This document shows positions 8,836 to 19,730 of a DNA stretch of 33,838 nucleotides, piece after piece. The DNA is taken from positions 1 through 33,838 of the forward strand of contig JAJZQW010000024.1 of NCBI GenBank assembly GCA_021802985.1, in the 5' to 3' direction. A program made the translations under genes and the position numbers. The DNA is from Acidobacteriota bacterium (GTDB lineage Bacteria; Acidobacteriota; Holophagae; Holophagales; Holophagaceae). The notes under the pieces were generated by a model. That model was not told where the DNA came from. It did no database searches and saw only the letters and a list, made by a program, of their open reading frames with translations. The number at the start of each line of letters is the position of its first letter. Position 1 is the stretch's first letter.

Positions 8836-10389
8836 TCAATTCACATAGGGCTCGAACCAACCGATGGGCTCTCCATCGATCCGCTTGTAGGGGACGGTCT
8901 TGTAGAAGACCTGGACCGGATCCGAGTGCTTCAGGGTTGAAGGATTCGGGAGGATGGCCTTCAGTTCGTAAGTCAGACCGGTCGGAACCGTTGGGGATTG
9001 GAGGGAAAAGGTTTGGGGTGCATCGATATAGGTGGAAGGGCCTCGGGTTTCATATTTGAAGGCGTACTTCACGGACTGGGTCGCCATACCCGTTTCGGGA
9101 TTGATGACGACACCTGGAAGTTTCGTAGTGGTGGCCTTATAGGCGCCAAGTACAGGGTAGACATACCGGGTACCGTCCTCGGGATTGATGGGTCCGAAGC
9201 GGGCATGGTACACCTCCTGCACCATCACTTCCGGAATGTCCTCCACGTTGAACACACCCCAGGGGATGGGCTGGACGGGGCTCACCTGCCCCGGTTGGGG
9301 ATTGGCCATGTGGTTCAGGTAGAAGCCCGGCGAATCGATCCAGGTGGTGCTGGTGAGGGTGCCCGTGGCCTCCAGGTCGAGCTTCACGTTGAAATTCAGG
9401 GGCTGCATGGGGGCGGCCTTGTCTCCACCGCCTAAAAATTCCGTGACAAATCCCGCCGCTCCCGCGATCCAGGAGGTATAGCTAGCGGTGCCGCCCGAGA
9501 AGTAGCTGGTGACCAACTGGAGAGCGACGTTGTACCACCAGGAATCCTTGTTGGCCTGGTCATCGGTGGACTTCTTCAGCGCCTTCATGGCGTCGTCGGT
9601 GCTCTTGTAGTACTTGTAGCCTTTCCCGAGGGCGGCCTCTAGCGTTTCCAGATCGCTCCGGCCGAAGCTGGCAGGGGCGTTGTTCATCATCTGCTCGACG
9701 GTCCCGTAGATGTTGCCGGTCATCTTCAGGTTGGACACATTCAACCCGAAGGTCTTGACGTCCAGGCTGACGAAGGGCTTGTTGATCAAGGTGGGATCGT
9801 AGCCCGAGAGGATGAAGTCGTAGTGGCTCCAGCCGTTCAGGGTCATGTTGGACAGGGTGTAGATCTGCTGGGACGGGTCGTAGTCCTTCAGGAAGCATTT
9901 CGACTCGGCCGGGAAGGTCAGCAGGGCGCTGCGGTACTGCTCCTGCGAGGGGTTGAAGAGCTGGACCGAGGTGGCGTACTGGGAGTTGGCGAGGTTGTAG
10001 GTGTTCAGGAAGAAGAAGCGCAGGATGCCCCGGTACTTGTTGTACAGGGCGAAGTAGGGGAAGGCTGGCGCCTGAGTGGGCGTGCCGAAATCACGGATGA
10101 CCAGCATCCAGCCGTCCTCGGGGAAGACATCAGGGGTCGTTCCATTGTTGGGATAGGTCGCATGGCCATAGGTGTAATAGGGCAACTGTGTAACCTGGGC
10201 TTGTCGAACTGCCCCATCCTTGTAGTAGTAGGGGGTGTAGGGCCTGTTGGTCCAGAAGTCCCAGTTGGGATCACGGTTAGGATCCGAGGCTGCCATGGTC
10301 CGGAAGAGGCTTGGTGGCGGGGTCTGGGCCCGCAGAGGGGTGAGGATCGCTGCGCCCGCGAGCAGGCAGAGAATTAGCTTGGACTTCAT
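8836..10389 (-). CDS. Large secreted protein of unknown function
   Basis: I do not recognise a family. From the ATG at 10389, which has AAGGAGG well placed upstream, the product is 517 residues with a clear signal peptide (MKSKLILCLLAGAAILTPLRAQ). The mature protein is rich in Tyr, Asn, Pro, Ser and Thr (for example YTPYYYKDG, YPNNGTTPDVFP), with stretches such as DGWMLVIRDFG and ALYNKYRGILRFFF that look like beta-strands of a surface or outer-membrane-associated protein. A mid-protein segment (GGTASYTSWIAGAAGFVTEFLGGG) is small-residue rich and mildly hydrophobic. There is almost no cysteine. Base composition is visibly less GC-rich than the flanking housekeeping genes, which fits a lineage-specific or acquired gene. 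It lies directly downstream of the FGE-fold lipoprotein gene. Confidence 0.75.
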   Translation of the reverse strand: MKSKLILCLLAGAAILTPLRAQTPPPSLFRTMAASDPNRDPNWDFWTNRPYTPYYYKDGAVRQAQVTQLPYYTYGHATYPNNGTTPDVFPEDGWMLVIRDFGTPTQAPAFPYFALYNKYRGILRFFFLNTYNLANSQYATSVQLFNPSQEQYRSALLTFPAESKCFLKDYDPSQQIYTLSNMTLNGWSHYDFILSGYDPTLINKPFVSLDVKTFGLNVSNLKMTGNIYGTVEQMMNNAPASFGRSDLETLEAALGKGYKYYKSTDDAMKALKKSTDDQANKDSWWYNVALQLVTSYFSGGTASYTSWIAGAAGFVTEFLGGGDKAAPMQPLNFNVKLDLEATGTLTSTTWIDSPGFYLNHMANPQPGQVSPVQPIPWGVFNVEDIPEVMVQEVYHARFGPINPEDGTRYVYPVLGAYKATTTKLPGVVINPETGMATQSVKYAFKYETRGPSTYIDAPQTFSLQSPTVPTGLTYELKAILPNPSTLKHSDPVQVFYKTVPYKRIDGEPIGWFEPYVN

Positions 10390-10418
10390 GGAACCTCCTT
10401 TTGGGTAGAACAATGCTG

Positions 10419-10439
10419 GGCCTGGAACCATTCCAGGCC
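10419..10439 (-). promoter_or_regulatory. Hairpin between the lipoprotein gene and the secreted-protein gene
   Basis: A perfect 9-bp stem (GGCCTGGAA 10419-10427 with TTCCAGGCC 10431-10439) with a 3-nt loop lies between the two leftward genes, 30 nt before the downstream start. It lacks a real T-tract on the minus strand, so it may attenuate transcription or protect mRNA rather than terminate. Confidence 0.45.
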
Positions 10440-10462
10440 GTTCGGGAGAGGGTTTGGCGAAA

Positions 10463-11821
10463 CTACTCGGGGATGCTCATGGCAAGACGTAGGCCTGTGA
10501 GGATAGAGGGGTGAACATCCAGGGTTCGACGAGCCGAATCAAAGTACATTTTCGTGTATCCGACTTCGGCGCTATAAGAACCCCATGTGGAGCCCCTGAA
10601 GGTCCTCCAAATGGGCCTTGGGTTATCGATCCAGGGACTGCCATCCGAAGGGGCGCCCCCGTAGTCATAGTGGCTGTCGTCCTCGGTCCATTGAAACACC
10701 GTGAACATGTCGTGGAGGCCCCAGGCATTGGGCTGCTTCAACCCCACCTCCGGCCAGGGCTTGCCCACGGCGCTAGTGGTGTCAGCGGTCCAGCAATAGG
10801 TGTCGACTTGGCCGAAATCGTCGCCCCAGAAATACCGGGTGGTGCTTCCTGCGCGCAGGGCGTACTCCCACTCCGCTTCGCTCGGCAGACGGAATTCCCT
10901 CCCGGCGAAAAGCTTGTTCAAAGGTGCAAGGAAGTCCAGGTGCCATTCGAACCAGTCCCGGTTCCACACGGCCACATCGGGATCCTTGGTGGCGTAGTCG
11001 GGCGTGGTCCAGCCCGTGACGGCCTTCCACTGGCGGGTGGTGACGGGGAATCTGGCTAGGTAGAAGGCCTTGGCGAAGGTGACTTCGTGTCGGGGAAGAG
11101 CTGTTGTTGGTCCTGGATAGGTAACCCAACCCTCAGTCTGTTCGGGATAAACAGCTCCCATCATGAAACTGCCCGGTGGGATCAGGACGAAGTCCAGGGC
11201 CACCTCCCCCGGCAGGGTGAAGGTGAGGGTGGGCGCGGGATAGCTGACCTTTACCAGGGCGCCGGTGGTGGTCAGTTCCACCTCCTGGCTCAGGCGCAGG
11301 GGGTAGCGCGGGGTGCTGCCCTCCTGCACCGTCGCGGCGCTCACTGCGTAGCGGCCCGGCGGCAGGCCCTTCAGCGCCTCGGTGCGGGCGAGGGTTCTCG
11401 TGAACCCATTCGGCCCGGTCACGGTCACGGCGGCGTCCAGGCCCACGGGCAGCCCTTCGACCTTCACCAGGAGGCCCGGCTTCACAGTCAGGGATGCCTT
11501 GGCGACTTTGGTGCTCCCATTTCCGGCGGTTACCGTGAGTGTGTATTCGGTGTTGCTCGCCGCCTCCAGGGCCACATCCATGCCTGACGGAACAGGACTT
11601 CCCAGGGGCTCCACGCGCCCCTCCCCGCCCGTATAGGCCACTTTCAAGGTGGCCGGCTCGCCCACCTCAATCGCGGAAGGCACGACCTCGAAGCGGGAGA
11701 TGGCCGGGTCAGGTGTCTTTGCCCCACCGCAGGCGAGGGCGAAAAGCAGGCCCGGCAGGGCGAGGGAACGCCAGAAATGAAGTCCTGGGCGCGAAAAGAA
11801 GGTCGTGGCGGATCTGCTCAA
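10463..11821 (-). CDS. Lipoprotein with a formylglycine-generating-enzyme (FGE/SUMF1) fold domain
   Basis: A 452-residue protein. The N-terminus is a lipoprotein signal with lipobox LFALAC (Cys31), so it is probably anchored in a membrane facing the periplasm or surface. Residues about 40-200 are Ig-like or PEGA-like beta regions (AISRFEVVPSAIEVGEPATLKV; LPPGRYAVSAATV). From about 207 to the end is the FGE-sulfatase fold: VLIPPGSFMMG, HEVTFAKAFYLARFPVT, FRLPSEAEWEYALRAG, TRYFWGD, NAWGLHDM, W-T-E-D, and FRGSTWGS in place of RGGSW. The copper-binding cysteines of true FGE are absent near the C-terminus, so sulfatase activation is unlikely; such domains often bind ligands. The start is a TTG at 11821 with AGGAGGT 5 nt upstream. 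Composition is less GC-rich than the flanks. Confidence 0.85.
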   Translation of the reverse strand: MSRSATTFFSRPGLHFWRSLALPGLLFALACGGAKTPDPAISRFEVVPSAIEVGEPATLKVAYTGGEGRVEPLGSPVPSGMDVALEAASNTEYTLTVTAGNGSTKVAKASLTVKPGLLVKVEGLPVGLDAAVTVTGPNGFTRTLARTEALKGLPPGRYAVSAATVQEGSTPRYPLRLSQEVELTTTGALVKVSYPAPTLTFTLPGEVALDFVLIPPGSFMMGAVYPEQTEGWVTYPGPTTALPRHEVTFAKAFYLARFPVTTRQWKAVTGWTTPDYATKDPDVAVWNRDWFEWHLDFLAPLNKLFAGREFRLPSEAEWEYALRAGSTTRYFWGDDFGQVDTYCWTADTTSAVGKPWPEVGLKQPNAWGLHDMFTVFQWTEDDSHYDYGGAPSDGSPWIDNPRPIWRTFRGSTWGSYSAEVGYTKMYFDSARRTLDVHPSILTGLRLAMSIPE

Positions 11822-12059
11822 TCAACACCTCCTGATCGTATTCCGATAGCAGGTCTGTGGATTGGGGCAATGGTACCCTCCACCCTATCCTCAACATCAA
11901 GATATGTTTCTTGTTTTTAAATATTTAGATATCGAGGCTCAGTCTCGATTCTTGAGAGTCTTGCAGCCCAGGGCACATCCTCATCCATCTCGTCGTGGAT
12001 ACGAGAGACAAAAAACTCAAAATTGTCCTTTGTGCAGATCCCTGTTCGGCGCACCAGGA
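11822..12059. other. AT-rich intergenic spacer upstream of the lipoprotein gene
   Basis: About 240 bp without a gene, strikingly AT-rich for this genome around 11905-11935 (TTTTTAAATATTTAGATAT). It contains a small inverted repeat ATCGAG-7 nt-CTCGAT (11931-11949). It probably carries the promoter for the leftward lipoprotein/secreted-protein pair, but I could not pick a convincing -35/-10 pair. The right end is the 3' side of the amidohydrolase gene. Confidence 0.5.
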
Positions 12060-13670
12060 TCAGCGCATCAGGTTAGCCTCAACCCCGTTCACCCAGAGCC
12101 GCCCAGGCTTCAGCTTGCGCAGGACCTCGGGCGTGATTTCGCCGATGGGGGCTTGCACCCACAGCAGGTCGGCCACGGCGCCCTTCTTGAGCTCGCCCAG
12201 GTCCTTGGGGTGCCCCAGGGCCCGCGCATTGCCGGAGGTGTAGGCGCGCAGGGCCTCCACGCGGGAGAGCCGCTGGTCGGGCAGAAACCCGCCGGGCGGA
12301 TCGCCCGCGGGATCCTGGCGGGTTTCCGCGGCGGCCAGGCTCACGAAGGGATTCGCGTCCTCCACCGGGGCGTCGCTCCCGAAAGCCAGCAGGGCGCCGC
12401 CATTCACGAGGTTGCGCCAGGGGAAGGCCTCCTTCACGCGATCGGGCCCCAGCCGGGCAGGCGTCCAGGCATGGTCCGCCGTGCAGTGGACAGGCTGGAT
12501 GCTGGCCACGATGCCGAGCTTGCCGAAGCGGGCCGCATCCTCGGGGGTGACGATCTGGGCATGTTCGATCCGGGGCGGCAGGTCGCGGGGCCGGCCGGCC
12601 TTGCGCTCGGCGGCAGCCAGCAGGTCCAGAGCCGCGCGGTTGGCGGCATCCCCGATGGCGTGGATGGCGGGCTGGTAGCCCGCACTTATCGTGATGGCGG
12701 CATCCAGCTGGACCTTGGCCAGATCCGTCACCCACAGGCCTGAGGTGCCCGGGTCGTCCGCGTAGGGGGCGAGGAGACGCGCGCCGCGGCTGCCCAGGGC
12801 GCCATCCAGGTAGAACTTCACGCCCTGGACCTGGAAGAACGAGAGGTTCTTCACGCGCCGCTGCTTCAACTCCCGGAGCATGAGCTCGTGGTCCTGGTTG
12901 AGGTAGGCGAAGACCCGGATGGGCAGGGCCTTGGCGGCGGCCAGGCGCCGGTAGGCCGCCAGGGTGGGAGCGCCGATGCCCATGTCCGCCACGGCCGTGA
13001 AGCCGTCGTGCTCGAGCGAGCGGAGGCCCGCGAGGAGCTGGGCGTCCAGCTCCGCCGGCGTGGGTGGCGGGATGAGCTTCTCCACCAGGGCCATGGCCCC
13101 GTCCAGCAGGATGCCGCTGGGCCGCCCGTAGGCATCCTTGAGAATCCGCCCGCCCTCGGGATCCGGTGTCTGGTCGTCGATGCCGGCGAGGGCCAGGGCC
13201 GCTGTGTTCACCCAGGCGGCGTGACCGTCCACCCGCGTGAGGAAGGCCGGACGTGTTCCCAGGAGGATGTCCAGGTCCAACGCGCGGGGGAAGGCACGGG
13301 TGGGCCAGAGGTTCTGGTCCCAGCCCCGGCCCACCAGCCACCCACCAGGATGGGCCGCGGACCAGGCCCGGATGCGACCCAGCGCTCCGGGCAGATCCTG
13401 GGTACCGACGAGGTTCACTTCCTGCGAAAGGGCCCCGAGCCCCGCGACGTGGGCGTGGCCCTCGATGAAGCCCGGCAGCAGGGTGCCGCCGGAAAGGAGG
13501 ACACGCTCGGCCCTGGGGTTGGCCTTGGCCAGCCGCTCCGCGGGGCCCATGGCGATGATCCTGCCGCCCCGGGTCAGCACGGCCTGGCCGGTGCGCGGTC
13601 CCTGATCGGTCCAGAGGTCAGCGCCGGAGAGGATCTGCGCAGGGGCGGGCGGGGGTGGCGGCAGCGGCAT
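12060..13670 (-). CDS. Amidohydrolase family protein (YtcJ-like, Amidohydro_3)
   Basis: A 536-residue metal-dependent hydrolase of the YtcJ-type amidohydrolases. Seen: the N-terminal beta-sandwich start ILSGADLWTDQG, metal ligands in GFIEGHAHV (about 67-75), the family block GWLVGRGWDQNLWP, VDGHAAWVNTAAL, GVKFYLDGALGSRGA, the metal histidine in HAIGDAANRAALD, RIEHAQIVTPEDAARF, and the catalytic Asp in FGSDAPVEDANPF. The length is typical. Substrates of the family are varied amides or cyclic ureas, so no reaction can be named. The N-terminus begins with a Pro/Ala-rich stretch (MPLPPPPPAPAQ) and the ATG has no obvious ribosome site; a start a few codons downstream is possible. It is divergent from the mutase gene, 80 bp apart. 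Confidence 0.9.
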   Translation of the reverse strand: MPLPPPPPAPAQILSGADLWTDQGPRTGQAVLTRGGRIIAMGPAERLAKANPRAERVLLSGGTLLPGFIEGHAHVAGLGALSQEVNLVGTQDLPGALGRIRAWSAAHPGGWLVGRGWDQNLWPTRAFPRALDLDILLGTRPAFLTRVDGHAAWVNTAALALAGIDDQTPDPEGGRILKDAYGRPSGILLDGAMALVEKLIPPPTPAELDAQLLAGLRSLEHDGFTAVADMGIGAPTLAAYRRLAAAKALPIRVFAYLNQDHELMLRELKQRRVKNLSFFQVQGVKFYLDGALGSRGARLLAPYADDPGTSGLWVTDLAKVQLDAAITISAGYQPAIHAIGDAANRAALDLLAAAERKAGRPRDLPPRIEHAQIVTPEDAARFGKLGIVASIQPVHCTADHAWTPARLGPDRVKEAFPWRNLVNGGALLAFGSDAPVEDANPFVSLAAAETRQDPAGDPPGGFLPDQRLSRVEALRAYTSGNARALGHPKDLGELKKGAVADLLWVQAPIGEITPEVLRKLKPGRLWVNGVEANLMR

Positions 13671-13750
13671 GGCAGGCTCGTGGGAGGAAGGAACGGGCAG
13701 TGTAGCGCGGCGCTCCGCCCGGACGGTAAGGTGGAACCGTCGGAGGCTTC

Positions 13751-15406
<1,656 letters not shown>

Positions 15407-15493
15407 GGCAGGACAGTCGTCGATCCTGAGTCGCATAGCCGTTCTTTTCCATGTCGTAACAAGATAGATCAGGGCTGATTGCCACGATCATTC

Positions 15494-15507
15494 GTGACTT
15501 AAATCAA
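15494..15507 (+). promoter_or_regulatory. Crp/Fnr-type half-palindromic site upstream of the cytochrome operon
   Basis: GTGAC-TTAA-ATCAA matches the FNR consensus TTGAT-N4-ATCAA at eight of ten positions. It is centred at 15500.5, 60 nt upstream of the ATG at 15560. A weak -10-like TAGGGT at 15531-15536 would place the site near -41.5, the spacing of a class II activated promoter. Regulator identity is inferred. Confidence 0.4.
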
Positions 15508-15559
15508 TCAGTGGGATGGAGCATCCGCGCTAGGGTGATAGTTGACTCGCGAGGGTGCT

Positions 15560-17428
15560 ATGAAGCTGCTTCTGGCTGGACTCTTTTCTTGCCTCATCCT
15601 CACTGCGGGTGCGCCCAAGCCCCAGGATTGCGTTGGCTGCCACGACGTGGATCTGGTCAAGTTCGAGAAGACGCCCCACGCCAGCATGGGCTGCACGGGT
15701 TGCCACAGCAGCATCACGAAGCTGCCCCATGGGGATAAACCGGCCCCGGTGAACTGCGGGGACTGCCATTCGGACGAAGCAAAGGCCTACGCCGGAAGCG
15801 TCCATGGCATGGGGCTGAAGAAGGGCATGGCCGATGCGGCCACCTGCCTTTCCTGCCACGGCCCGGCCCACGAGATCCTGCCCAGCAGTGATCCCGCCTC
15901 CAAAGTGGCGAAGAAAAACCTTCCGGACACCTGCGGCGCCTGCCACTCCAATCCCGACTTCATGGCGAAGCACAAGATCCCCTTCGCCAAGCCCGTGGAG
16001 GCCTACCGGAACAGCGTCCACGGCAAGGCCGTGGCCGCGGGGAACAGCGCTGCCGCCTCCTGCTCGGACTGCCATGGCAGCCACGGCATCCTGTCCGCCA
16101 CGGATCCCAATGCGAAGGTCAACCGTGCCCATGTGGTGGATACCTGTGGCGCCTGCCACAGCGGGATCAAGACGGTCTACGCCCAGAGCGTCCACGGCCA
16201 GGCCGTGGCCGATGGCTCTCCAGACGCGCCCACCTGCACCGATTGCCATGGTGAGCACACGATCCTGGCACCCACGTCGGCCGGTTCCCTGCTCAGTGCC
16301 GCGCGCGTCTCGGCGGACACCTGCGCGCGTTGCCATGCCGATGAACGGCTGGCCCGGCGCTACAACATGTCCGTAGGCAATGTGATCTCCTTCGAGGACA
16401 GCTTCCACGGCCTGGCGAACCGCGGAGGCCAGACCACCGTGGCCAACTGCGGCTCCTGCCATGGGGTGCATGACATCCTGCCGCCGAGTGATCCCCGCTC
16501 CACCGTGAATCCGAAGAACCTCCCGACGACCTGCGGCAAGTGCCACGCAGGGGTCGGCAAGGAACTCATCGGTGCCAAGATCCATGTGCGCATGGCGAGC
16601 AGCAACGAGCACCCCGTCGTGCGCTGGATCCGCCTGGCCTACCTGCTGCTGATCCCCCTCACCATCGGCTTCATGCTCCTGCACAACGGCCTGGACTTCT
16701 TCTCGAAGTTGATCCGTCGCAGGCCCCACCATGGTACCGGCGAGCAGGTTCCGCGCATGAACATCCAGTTCCGCATCGCCCACTGGATGGTGATGGTGAG
16801 CTTCATTACCTTGGTCATCACGGGGTTCGCCCTCAAGTTCCCGGAGTCGGCCTGGGTCAAGGTCTTCCAGACCTTCGACCCCACCTCGACCTACCGTCCG
16901 TGGATCCATCGCATCGCCGCCATCATCATCACCTTCGCGACGGTCTATCACGTGGTGCACATGGCGGTGGTCCGGTACGACCGGGTGATCCTGAAGGAGC
17001 TGCTGCCCAACTGGCAGGACGCCAAGGACCTCTACAACATGCTGCGGTACAACCTCGGCCTGACGAAGCAACGGCCCACCTTCGGGATGTTCGGCTACCC
17101 CGAAAAGATGGAGTACTGGGCCTTCATGTGGGGCACGGTCGTGATGGCGGTGACCGGCGGCCTCCTCTGGGCCGAGAACTGGACCCTGCGCCACTTTCCG
17201 AAGTGGGTGCTGGATGCGGCCACGGCGGCGCACTGGTACGAAGCGATCCTGGCCACGCTCTCCATTCTCGTGTGGCACTGGTACCTGGTGATCTTCGATC
17301 CCGATGTCTATCCCATGGACATGGCCTGGCTCACCGGCAACGCTTCCGCCGACCACATGCGTGAGACCCGGCCCGAGTACTACCGGAAGATCGTCGAGAA
17401 ATCCGGTCCGGACTCTGATACCCACTGA
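15560..17428 (+). CDS. Fused 11-haem c-type / b-type cytochrome, CbcL-like quinol oxidoreductase (first copy)
   Basis: A 622-residue inner-membrane cytochrome. After a signal peptide (MKLLLAGLFSCLILTAGA) the periplasmic part carries eleven CxxCH haem c sites, from CVGCH near residue 23 to CGKCH near 330, with many intervening His in SVHG and SFHG motifs that probably serve as distal ligands. From about residue 355 there are four or more membrane helices with paired histidines (RIAHWMVMVSF; IHRIAAIIITFATVYHVVHM; HWYEAILATLSILVWHW), as in the FdnI/HydC-type dihaem cytochrome b. This c-plus-b fusion is the design of CbcL, which oxidises menaquinol and passes electrons to the periplasm for metal reduction. 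The role here is inferred. The ATG at 15560 has GAGGG 4 nt upstream; an in-frame TTG at 15542 would spoil the signal peptide. It is first in a three-cytochrome cluster. Confidence 0.93.
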   Translation: MKLLLAGLFSCLILTAGAPKPQDCVGCHDVDLVKFEKTPHASMGCTGCHSSITKLPHGDKPAPVNCGDCHSDEAKAYAGSVHGMGLKKGMADAATCLSCHGPAHEILPSSDPASKVAKKNLPDTCGACHSNPDFMAKHKIPFAKPVEAYRNSVHGKAVAAGNSAAASCSDCHGSHGILSATDPNAKVNRAHVVDTCGACHSGIKTVYAQSVHGQAVADGSPDAPTCTDCHGEHTILAPTSAGSLLSAARVSADTCARCHADERLARRYNMSVGNVISFEDSFHGLANRGGQTTVANCGSCHGVHDILPPSDPRSTVNPKNLPTTCGKCHAGVGKELIGAKIHVRMASSNEHPVVRWIRLAYLLLIPLTIGFMLLHNGLDFFSKLIRRRPHHGTGEQVPRMNIQFRIAHWMVMVSFITLVITGFALKFPESAWVKVFQTFDPTSTYRPWIHRIAAIIITFATVYHVVHMAVVRYDRVILKELLPNWQDAKDLYNMLRYNLGLTKQRPTFGMFGYPEKMEYWAFMWGTVVMAVTGGLLWAENWTLRHFPKWVLDAATAAHWYEAILATLSILVWHWYLVIFDPDVYPMDMAWLTGNASADHMRETRPEYYRKIVEKSGPDSDTH

Positions 17429-17483
17429 TGTCCTGTTCGCTCCACCTTTCTCCAGACACCACTCCATGACCAGGGAACGCCCA

Positions 17484-19658
17484 ATGACTCGAATTCCATC
17501 CGCCATCCAGGACCGTGTCGTGAGCAGGAGGGCCAGATGGAGCCTCCTGTTCACCCTCCTCGCCGGCCTTCTGTTCTCCACGGCGCCGCTGCATGCGTTG
17601 CCCGCCAAGGGGGAGGCGAAGGAGAACTGCCTCGATTGCCACGGCGACAAGGATTTCAGCAAGGACGGCCCGAAGGGCACCCCGATTTCCCTCTTCGTGG
17701 ATGCCGCCCGTTTCGGCAAGGCGGTGCATGCCTCCTTGAAATGCACGGACTGCCACGCCGGCATCAATGAGAACCACTCGGATGGCAGCACCCCACCCCC
17801 CAAGGTGAACTGCGGGAACTGCCACACCGAGGAAAACAAGGCCTATCAGGGCAGCATCCACGGCATGAGTCGGGCCATGGGCTCATCGGCCGCGGCGGCC
17901 TGTGTGGACTGCCATGGGAATCACTACATCGTCCCGGTGCACCAGCCGGATTCCCCGGTCTACAAGATGAACCTTCCCATCACCTGCGCGAAATGCCACG
18001 CCAACCAGGGCATCACCGACGAATACAAGATCAAGTACCCGCAGGTGGGCTCGCAGTACGTGGAGAGCATCCATGGGCAGGCGCTGCTCAAGGATGGGCT
18101 CATCGTGGCGCCTAGCTGCAACGATTGCCACGGTGTGCACGACATCAAGCGCAGCGTGGACCGGAGTTCTCCCATCAACCACGCCAACGTCGCCAAGACC
18201 TGCGGCAAATGCCACGTCACGGTCGAGGCCACCTACAACAAAAGCATCCATGGACAGTTGCTGGCAAAGGGCGATCCCCGCGGCCCGGTCTGCATCCAGT
18301 GCCACACGGCGCACACGATCGAGGCGCCGACGAAGGGCCACTTCAAGGCCAACAGTGACATGGTTTGCGGCAAGTGCCACGCCGACCGGCTTGTGGGCTA
18401 CCGCGACACCTACCACGGCAAGGCCATGGCGCTCGGCAAGGCCAACTCGGCACGGGATGTCGCCGCCTGCTACGACTGCCATGGCTACCACGATGTGCTG
18501 CCGGTGTCGGACCCCAATTCCCACCTCTCGGCCGGAAACATCGTCAACACGTGCCGGAAGTGCCATTCCAATGCCAATGCAAGCTTCACCAAGTACGAAC
18601 CGCATGCGGATCCCATGGATCCCAAGAACAATCCGATGCTGCACTACGTCTTCCTGGCCATGACCTCGCTGCTGATCTTCACATTCTCGTTGTTTGGCGC
18701 CCACACCCTGCTGTGGTTGTTCCGCTCCGTGTGGCTCTACCGGCACGATTCCAAGGCCTTCCGGGAAGCGAAGACCGAGATCGCGGGGGACGATGAGCTG
18801 TACACCCGCTTCCAGCCCTTCGACCGCTTCCTCCACCTCCTGATCGTCTCCAGCTTTCTGCTGCTGGTGCTCACGGGCATGCCGCTGAAGTTCTACTACA
18901 CCGACTGGGCCAAGGTACTCTTCGGTGTGCTGGGGGGCCCCGAGGTGGCCAGGACGCTGCACCACTTCGGCGCAGTCATCACCCTTCTCTACTTCACCCT
19001 GCATGTCACTGACACGACGATCCACCTCTGGAAGCACCGCAGCTTCCTGCGGGACCCCGAGACCGGAAAGCTGCGCCTGTCGCGTATCTGGGTGGCCATG
19101 GCCCATCCCGATTCCATGATCCCTTCCAAGCAGGACCTGGAGGATGTCGTTGCCCACAACAAGTGGTTCTTCGGCAAGGGCAAGCGGCCGCAGTTCGACC
19201 GCTGGACCTACTGGGAGAAGTTCGACTACCTGGCCGTGTTCTGGGGCATCTTCGCCATCGGGGTATCTGGCCTGATCATGTGGTTCCCCGTGTTCTTCAC
19301 CCGGTTCATGCCCGGTTGGATGATCAACGTGTCGCTGATCATCCACTCGGACGAGGCCCTGCTGGCCGCGGGCTTCATCTTCACGATCCACTTCTTCAAC
19401 ACGCACTTCCGGTTGGAGAAGTTCCCCATGGACACGGTGATCTTCTCAGGCCGCATCTCCAAGTCCGAGATGATCCATGAGCGCAAGCGCTGGTATGACC
19501 GCCTGCTGGCCGAAGGCCGCCTGGAATCATTCCGGGTCAAGGATGAGTGGGAAGCCTGGAAGGGCATCGCCAAGACCTTTGGCTATATCTTCTTCGGTCT
19601 CGGTCTCGTGTTGCTCTTCCTCATCATCTACGCCATGGTTTCGCGCCTCGCCCATTGA
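17484..19658 (+). CDS. Fused 11-haem c-type / b-type cytochrome, CbcL-like quinol oxidoreductase (second copy)
   Basis: A 724-residue paralogue of the preceding protein, 55 nt downstream. It has a signal peptide (hydrophobic WSLLFTLLAGLLFSTAPLHA) and eleven CxxCH sites from CLDCH to CRKCH, with repeated SIHG motifs. The membrane part has about six helices: LHYVFLAMTSLLIFTFSLFG; FDRFLHLLIVSSFLLLVLTG; LHHFGAVITLLYFTLHVTDT; YLAVFWGIFAIGVSGLIMW; a histidine-bearing helix (IIHSDEALLAAGFIFTIHFFNTHF); and a final C-terminal anchor. It is longer than copy one, with extra cytoplasmic loops (for example around RDPETGKLRLSRI). The two proteins have equal haem number but clearly diverged sequence, so this is an old duplication or a two-subunit design. 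The start at 17484 was chosen for AGGGA upstream; ATG 17466 is an alternative six codons earlier. Confidence 0.93.
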   Translation: MTRIPSAIQDRVVSRRARWSLLFTLLAGLLFSTAPLHALPAKGEAKENCLDCHGDKDFSKDGPKGTPISLFVDAARFGKAVHASLKCTDCHAGINENHSDGSTPPPKVNCGNCHTEENKAYQGSIHGMSRAMGSSAAAACVDCHGNHYIVPVHQPDSPVYKMNLPITCAKCHANQGITDEYKIKYPQVGSQYVESIHGQALLKDGLIVAPSCNDCHGVHDIKRSVDRSSPINHANVAKTCGKCHVTVEATYNKSIHGQLLAKGDPRGPVCIQCHTAHTIEAPTKGHFKANSDMVCGKCHADRLVGYRDTYHGKAMALGKANSARDVAACYDCHGYHDVLPVSDPNSHLSAGNIVNTCRKCHSNANASFTKYEPHADPMDPKNNPMLHYVFLAMTSLLIFTFSLFGAHTLLWLFRSVWLYRHDSKAFREAKTEIAGDDELYTRFQPFDRFLHLLIVSSFLLLVLTGMPLKFYYTDWAKVLFGVLGGPEVARTLHHFGAVITLLYFTLHVTDTTIHLWKHRSFLRDPETGKLRLSRIWVAMAHPDSMIPSKQDLEDVVAHNKWFFGKGKRPQFDRWTYWEKFDYLAVFWGIFAIGVSGLIMWFPVFFTRFMPGWMINVSLIIHSDEALLAAGFIFTIHFFNTHFRLEKFPMDTVIFSGRISKSEMIHERKRWYDRLLAEGRLESFRVKDEWEAWKGIAKTFGYIFFGLGLVLLFLIIYAMVSRLAH

Positions 19659-19730
19659 ACCGTGCCTGGATGGAAAGCATTGAATGGCAACGAGCCTGTC
19701 GTGCTGTTCATCCATTCGCCAGCCGATCAC

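Noticed and set aside
10463..11200. FGE-fold C-terminus as the variable protein of a diversity-generating retroelement
   Set aside because: No reverse transcriptase, Avd gene or template repeat is seen in the window.
10463..11200. Active sulfatase-modifying enzyme
   Set aside because: The cysteines required for copper binding and catalysis are missing from the C-terminal block, and no sulfatase gene is nearby.
11709..11900. A 63-codon minus-strand frame overlapping the lipoprotein start
   Set aside because: It is out of frame with the lipoprotein, lacks a ribosome site and has no recognisable pattern; AGGAGGT there serves the TTG at 11821.
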